A stretch of 63,319 bases of DNA from Planctomycetota bacterium. GTDB taxonomy: Bacteria; Planctomycetota; Planctomycetia; Gemmatales; Gemmataceae. The position numbers were made by a program, and so were the translations under genes. A model generated the notes under the pieces. The model did no database searches and had not been told where the DNA came from. It was given only the letters and a program-made list of their open reading frames with translations. The stretch is taken from NCBI GenBank assembly GCA_016872605.1, contig VGZI01000012.1:1-63319 (forward strand), in the 5' to 3' direction. This document shows positions 59,884-63,319 of the stretch, in pieces; the first letter of the stretch is position 1, and each line of letters starts with the position of its first letter.

Positions 59884-61104
59884 ATGCATGTCGCAATTAT
59901 CGATGGCGATGTCTCCTACCCGGCCAATTCGGGCAAGCGGTTGCGCACGCTCAACCTCATGCTTCAGGTCGCCCGGCGCCATCGCATTACCTACGTCGGC
60001 CGTTGTGCGGTCGATAGCGAGGAGTGGCGCGCTGCGCCGGCGTTCCTGCGTGAGCATCGCATCGAGCCGATCCTCGTTCCCGATCCCGTGCCGCAGAAAT
60101 CAGGGCTGGCGTTCTACGCTCGGCTCTTCGCGAATCTATTTTCCTCGCAGCCATACTCGGTAACCTCCCACTACAGCGAACCAATGCGGCAAGCGATCTC
60201 CGAATTCGCCAAGCAGGATCGCGTCGACCTGTGGCAGCTCGAATGGGCGCCCTATCTCGCGATGGTTGATGCAGCGTTGCCTGGCCCACGCGTCGTCATC
60301 GCGCACAATGTCGACACACTCATTTGGCAACGCTATTACGAGAACGAACTGAGCTTCTTCAAGCGGGCGTTTCTCAAGACGCAATGGCAGAAGTTTCGCC
60401 GATTCGAAGAGGACGCGTTTCGCCAGGCAACGCGCGTCGTCGCCGTCAGCGAAGAAGACGCTCGCTTGATTCGCATTGAGTTTGGGCAACCGAACGTTGA
60501 TGTCGTCGACAATGGCATCGATCGTGCCTACTTCGAGAACGTTCAAGAATCGCGCGATGCGCGGCGCATCCTCTTCCTCGGCGCTCTTGATTGGCGGCCC
60601 AACCTCGACGCCGTCGATCTGCTGTTGGATAAGATCTTCCCAAGGGTGCAGGTCCAGGAATCCACGGCGAAACTCGTTATCGTCGGGCGACATCCGCCGG
60701 ATGAATTAGTCGAGCGTACTCGGAATGCGCCAGGCGTCGAACTGCACGCCGATGTCGCCGACGTCAGGCCTTACCTTGCCGGAAGCGGCGTGATGGCGGT
60801 CCCATTGCGGATCGGCGGCGGCTCGCGGCTGAAAATCCTCGAAGCCCTTGCTTGCGGGCTGCCTGTCGTCTCCACGGCGGTCGGGGCCGAGGGGCTCTTG
60901 CTCAAGCCGAACGAAGACTACGTGCAGGCCGACGAGGATGCGATGGCCGACGCGCTCGTGCAGGCAATCCGCAACCCCGACGCCATGCGAGCGCTGGCGG
61001 ACCACGGGCGGCGCATCGTCCTCGATACCTACGACTGGAGCGTCCTGGCGAAGAAGCTCGAAGCGTCCTGGGAGAAGTGCAGCGCATGCGCGTCGTCCAC
61101 CTGA
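59884..61104 (+). CDS. GT4-type glycosyltransferase
   Basis: 406 residues from the ATG at 59884 (MHVAIIDGDVSYPANSGKRLR); a second in-frame ATG at 59866 sits against an R2 repeat and is less likely. GT4 markers: the G/S-rich first loop, LWQLEWAPYLAMVDAAL and VVIAHNVDTLIWQRYYEN in the acceptor domain, then ILFLGALDWRPNLDAVDLLL, VIVGRHPP and the donor motif GGGSRLKILEALACGLPVV. The C-terminus overlaps the next gene by 19 bp. Sugar specificity unknown. Confidence 0.9.
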   Translation: MHVAIIDGDVSYPANSGKRLRTLNLMLQVARRHRITYVGRCAVDSEEWRAAPAFLREHRIEPILVPDPVPQKSGLAFYARLFANLFSSQPYSVTSHYSEPMRQAISEFAKQDRVDLWQLEWAPYLAMVDAALPGPRVVIAHNVDTLIWQRYYENELSFFKRAFLKTQWQKFRRFEEDAFRQATRVVAVSEEDARLIRIEFGQPNVDVVDNGIDRAYFENVQESRDARRILFLGALDWRPNLDAVDLLLDKIFPRVQVQESTAKLVIVGRHPPDELVERTRNAPGVELHADVADVRPYLAGSGVMAVPLRIGGGSRLKILEALACGLPVVSTAVGAEGLLLKPNEDYVQADEDAMADALVQAIRNPDAMRALADHGRRIVLDTYDWSVLAKKLEASWEKCSACASST

Positions 61105-62210
61105 TGGCCTCTCCGTTCTTCGGAGGTCCCGAACGCCAAATGCTCGGGCTCGCTCGCCACTTGCCCGGCGATGTCGTCAGCATCTTCCTGTCATTCGCCG
61201 AGCATGGCCAGGCCCAGCCGTTCATGGACGAGGCGCAGCGCCATCATTTCGAAGGCAAGCTGCTTCAGTACAACACGCCGTGGTTTTTCTCTTGCGTCTC
61301 CGAAGTCGCCGACGAATTGCAGAAAGCCAAGGCGGATATCCTCAGCTGCAGCGGTTACAAGCCGGACCTGGTCGGCTGGCGGGCGGCGCGGCGCGTCGGC
61401 ATCCCAGTCGTGTCGATCTCGCACGGGTGGACAGCGGCGACCTGGAAAGTGCGCGTCTATGAATCGCTCGATCGCTGCGCCATCGGTTGGATGGATGCCG
61501 TCGTTTGCGTGTCGAAAGCGCAGGCCGACAAGGTGCGTGCCGCCGGCGTCGCGGAGCCGAATATCCATGTCATTCACAATGCCGTCGGCGAGGAAGCGTT
61601 TGTGGAGCCAGAGCCGGCGGCCCGCGCCGAGATGCTCAGCTGGTTCACGGCCCCGCCTCGATTGATCGTCGGCGCCGCGGGGCGACTCAGCCCGGAGAAG
61701 GGGTATTCCCTTTTTATCGAAGCGGCCCAGCGAGCGGCCAAGGCGCACTCCGATGTCGGGTTCGTCCTTTTTGGCGAAGGCGACCTGCGCGGCGAATTGG
61801 AGCAAACGGTCGCAAGTTGCGGATTGCACGGACAACTCGTTCTGCCCGGATTTCGCCCGGACATGGCACGATTTCTACCGCACCTCGACATTCACGTGAT
61901 GACCTCACTGACCGAGGGATTGCCGATCGTCCTTTTGGAAGCCGGGGCGGCCGGCGTGCCGAGCGTGGCGACGGCGGTCGGTGGCATTCCCGAAGTCATC
62001 GACGACGGCGTCACCGGCCACCTCGTTCCATCCGGCGATTGCGACGCGCTCGCCCGGTGTATCATCGCATTGTTGGACGACCATTCGCGCCGCCTCGCCA
62101 TGGGCCGCGCCGCTCGCGACCGTGTTCGCCAGGATTTCTCCTTCACCGGCACGGCGCAACACTATCACGCGCTCTTTGAAAAGGTCCTAGCGTCACACAA
62201 ACTCGAATGA
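61086..62210 (+). CDS. GT4-type glycosyltransferase
   Basis: 374 residues from the ATG at 61086, inside the end of the preceding gene (19-bp overlap). It starts with MRVVHLMASPFFGGPERQML, a GT4 first loop. AAGRLSPEKGYSLFIEAA, VLFGEGDLRGELE and the ExxxxxxxE motif in LTEGLPIVLLEAGAAGVPSVA are intact. It closes the wzm-wzt-GT run. The upstream frame from 60852 is only a reading-frame extension within the previous gene. Confidence 0.92.
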   Translation: MRVVHLMASPFFGGPERQMLGLARHLPGDVVSIFLSFAEHGQAQPFMDEAQRHHFEGKLLQYNTPWFFSCVSEVADELQKAKADILSCSGYKPDLVGWRAARRVGIPVVSISHGWTAATWKVRVYESLDRCAIGWMDAVVCVSKAQADKVRAAGVAEPNIHVIHNAVGEEAFVEPEPAARAEMLSWFTAPPRLIVGAAGRLSPEKGYSLFIEAAQRAAKAHSDVGFVLFGEGDLRGELEQTVASCGLHGQLVLPGFRPDMARFLPHLDIHVMTSLTEGLPIVLLEAGAAGVPSVATAVGGIPEVIDDGVTGHLVPSGDCDALARCIIALLDDHSRRLAMGRAARDRVRQDFSFTGTAQHYHALFEKVLASHKLE

Positions 62211-62361
62211 CATCGCAGTGATAGTGCCGATTTTCACGAACTCGTCTTCGTAAACGGTGTCTTCCTCTTGGATTGTCTCTCGCTCAACACACAGTAGAAT
62301 TCGAGTTGGCAGCATGGGAGAACCTTCGCTTGGCCCCATTAATGCCTGTTGCCGGAGATTT

Positions 62362-62435
62362 GCCCCCGTAGCTCAGCTGGATAGAGCAGCGGATTTCTAA
62401 TCCGCCGGTCGCAGGTTCGAGTCCTGCCGGGGGTA
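62362..62435 (+). tRNA. tRNA-Arg (anticodon TCT)
   Basis: A full cloverleaf: acceptor GCCCCCG with CGGGGGT (one G-T pair), D-arm GCTCAGCTGGATAGAGC, anticodon stem GCGGA/TCCGC around loop TTTCTAA (anticodon TCT), variable loop, T-arm with GGTTCGAGTCC. The 3' CCA is not encoded, so it must be added. It decodes AGA/AGG. It lies between the glycosyltransferase run and the CNNM gene. Confidence 0.97.
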
Positions 62436-62560
62436 GTCGCTCAGCCCAAACCACACAGACGTTCATGGTGCGGATGCTTGGATTGAGCGGCTCTTGGCCC
62501 CGCTTCGTACTCGTGCAGATGGTTTTCGCGCAGCGCGGTTCCGCGTGGCTTGGCCGCGGG

Positions 62561-63319
62561 TCATTTCGTTTTTCCAGGTGGCTCCGTTCGTCGTAGCCGC
62601 GCCCGCGGCACGCGCGGGACCGGTTGATCGTGCTCGTCTTCGATGTCGCCGATGATTTCTTCGAGGATGTCCTCCAGCGTGATGATGCCGAGCACTTTGC
62701 CGTCGTCGTCGCGCACGACCGCCATTGGGCGTTTCGCCTTGCGGAAGAGACGAAGCGCGTTGGCAATATCCTCGTCCGGTTTGAGGAACAACGCGGGATA
62801 GATGGCGTCTTCAAGGATGACGACGCCGTGCAGGCTGAAGAGAAAGAACAAGTTCTTGGTATTTACGATGCCGACGATGTTGTCCAAGTCGCGATCATAG
62901 ACCGGCATGCGCGTGTGCGCTCCGGTGCGGACGGCTTCAAGCACCTTGTCGGACGGCATGCTCAACTCGAGCGCCGCCATTTTTTCACGCGGGATCATGC
63001 AGTCGGCGACCTTCTTGTTCGACATGCGAAAAACGTTGCGCACCAGTTGAGCATGCTCCGGGTCGAGCATGCCGGCCTCTTCGGTGTCCTCGATCAAAAG
63101 AGCGATCTCTTCGACCGAGTGAACGAGCGTTTCCAGCGAGGGTTTAGCCCCAAACCAACTCAATATCAGATTACCGGTGCCATTCATGACGACGATCAGC
63201 GGTCGAGTGAGAAGGGCGAAGACGGTCAGCGGAACCGCGATCCACAATGCGACTCTCGTCGGCGACATCAGAGCGAGCGACTTCGGAATTAGCTCGCCGG
63301 CAACGACATGCAAAAACGT
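62561..63319 (-). CDS. CNNM/CorC-type DUF21-CBS membrane protein (5' end outside window)
   Basis: 253 visible residues; the frame continues past the window edge (TFLHVVAGELIPKSLAL), so the start is missing. The end of the DUF21 transmembrane domain (GELIPKSLAL, hydrophobic span to about 50) is followed by a CBS pair (about 100-235; VADCMIPREKMAALE, HTRMPVYDRDLDNIVGIVNTK, VLGIITLEDILEEIIGDIEDE). The CorC_HlyC transporter-associated domain normally after the CBS pair seems absent, since the protein ends soon after. The family exports Mg2+ or is linked to Co2+ resistance. Confidence 0.9.
   Translation of the reverse strand, partial: TFLHVVAGELIPKSLALMSPTRVALWIAVPLTVFALLTRPLIVVMNGTGNLILSWFGAKPSLETLVHSVEEIALLIEDTEEAGMLDPEHAQLVRNVFRMSNKKVADCMIPREKMAALELSMPSDKVLEAVRTGAHTRMPVYDRDLDNIVGIVNTKNLFFLFSLHGVVILEDAIYPALFLKPDEDIANALRLFRKAKRPMAVVRDDDGKVLGIITLEDILEEIIGDIEDEHDQPVPRVPRARLRRTEPPGKTK

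Noticed and set aside
62284..62814. 176-residue leftward frame containing PPAGLEPATGGLE
   Set aside because: This peptide is the classic spurious translation of a tRNA gene on the opposite strand; it runs across tRNA-Arg and into the CNNM gene.

Overview
The window reads as a piece of a planctomycete chromosome (about 60% GC). The inference rests on several signs: a giant RTX-like and LamG-like surface protein; PilZ, FHA and sigma-54 regulators; secreted SUMF1, DUF4058, DUF4838, WD40 and squalene-cyclase-like proteins; a sulfatase-fold enzyme; DUF2236 and di-haem cytochrome proteins; an outer-membrane Mla lipid system; and many intergenic palindromic repeats. I cannot place it below phylum. 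No prophage, CRISPR array, rRNA or full insertion sequence is visible. One tRNA (Arg, anticodon TCT) lies near the right end, and both window ends cut through genes.

Layout. 0-9.3 kb: the 3' part of a giant surface protein closed by a strong terminator. 9.3-16.5 kb: two divergent PilZ proteins, an FHA-GAF-sigma54 activator, carA, a secreted PHB-depolymerase-type esterase and a MoxR ATPase. 16.5-22.2 kb: a leftward run of S9 peptidase, DUF4058, HEAT/SUMF1 protein and membrane-anchored sulfatase-fold enzyme. 22.3-26.8 kb: CE15-type esterase, DUF2236 protein, and the phenylalanine/tyrosine catabolic pair phhA-hpd. 26.9-32.4 kb: two exported proteins of unknown function, a di-CXXCH cytochrome, an RsbW/RsbV-like partner-switch pair and a DUF2203-like protein. 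32.6-38.1 kb: mlaE-mlaF-mlaD, a large ABC-2-type permease and a histidine phosphatase. 38.1-43.1 kb: deoxyhypusine-synthase-like protein, WD40 protein, prenyltransferase-repeat protein, lipase-like hydrolase and an RRM RNA-binding protein with a long leader and strong terminator. 43.2-49.7 kb: Ldh-family dehydrogenase, DUF4838 protein, a conserved unknown, a tandemly duplicated MITE-like element and a transglutaminase. 50.2-55.1 kb: a degenerate SF1-helicase-like ATPase with a coiled-coil insert, a DUF2157 membrane protein and a small overlapping membrane protein. 55.1-62.2 kb: a polysaccharide export/assembly operon (wzm, wzt, four GT4 glycosyltransferases). 62.3 kb to the end: tRNA-Arg and a CNNM/CBS protein.

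The most unusual content is between and at the edges of genes. At least four palindromic repeat families punctuate the operons. In two unrelated ABC-transporter operons (mla and wzm-wzt) the order is the same: permease, TTCGTTT-like or GC-rich palindrome, ATPase, then a two-module composite of about 86 bp. In both, the first module supplies the ATPase's last codons and stop, and the second module's right arm supplies purine-rich Shine-Dalgarno-like sequence for the next gene. Other repeats appear to have changed protein ends or contributed start codons. A 116-bp MITE-like unit, flanked by CTAG, sits in an almost perfect tandem duplication. A perfect 16-bp palindrome matching the ParB centromere site (parS) is embedded in a glycosyltransferase gene.
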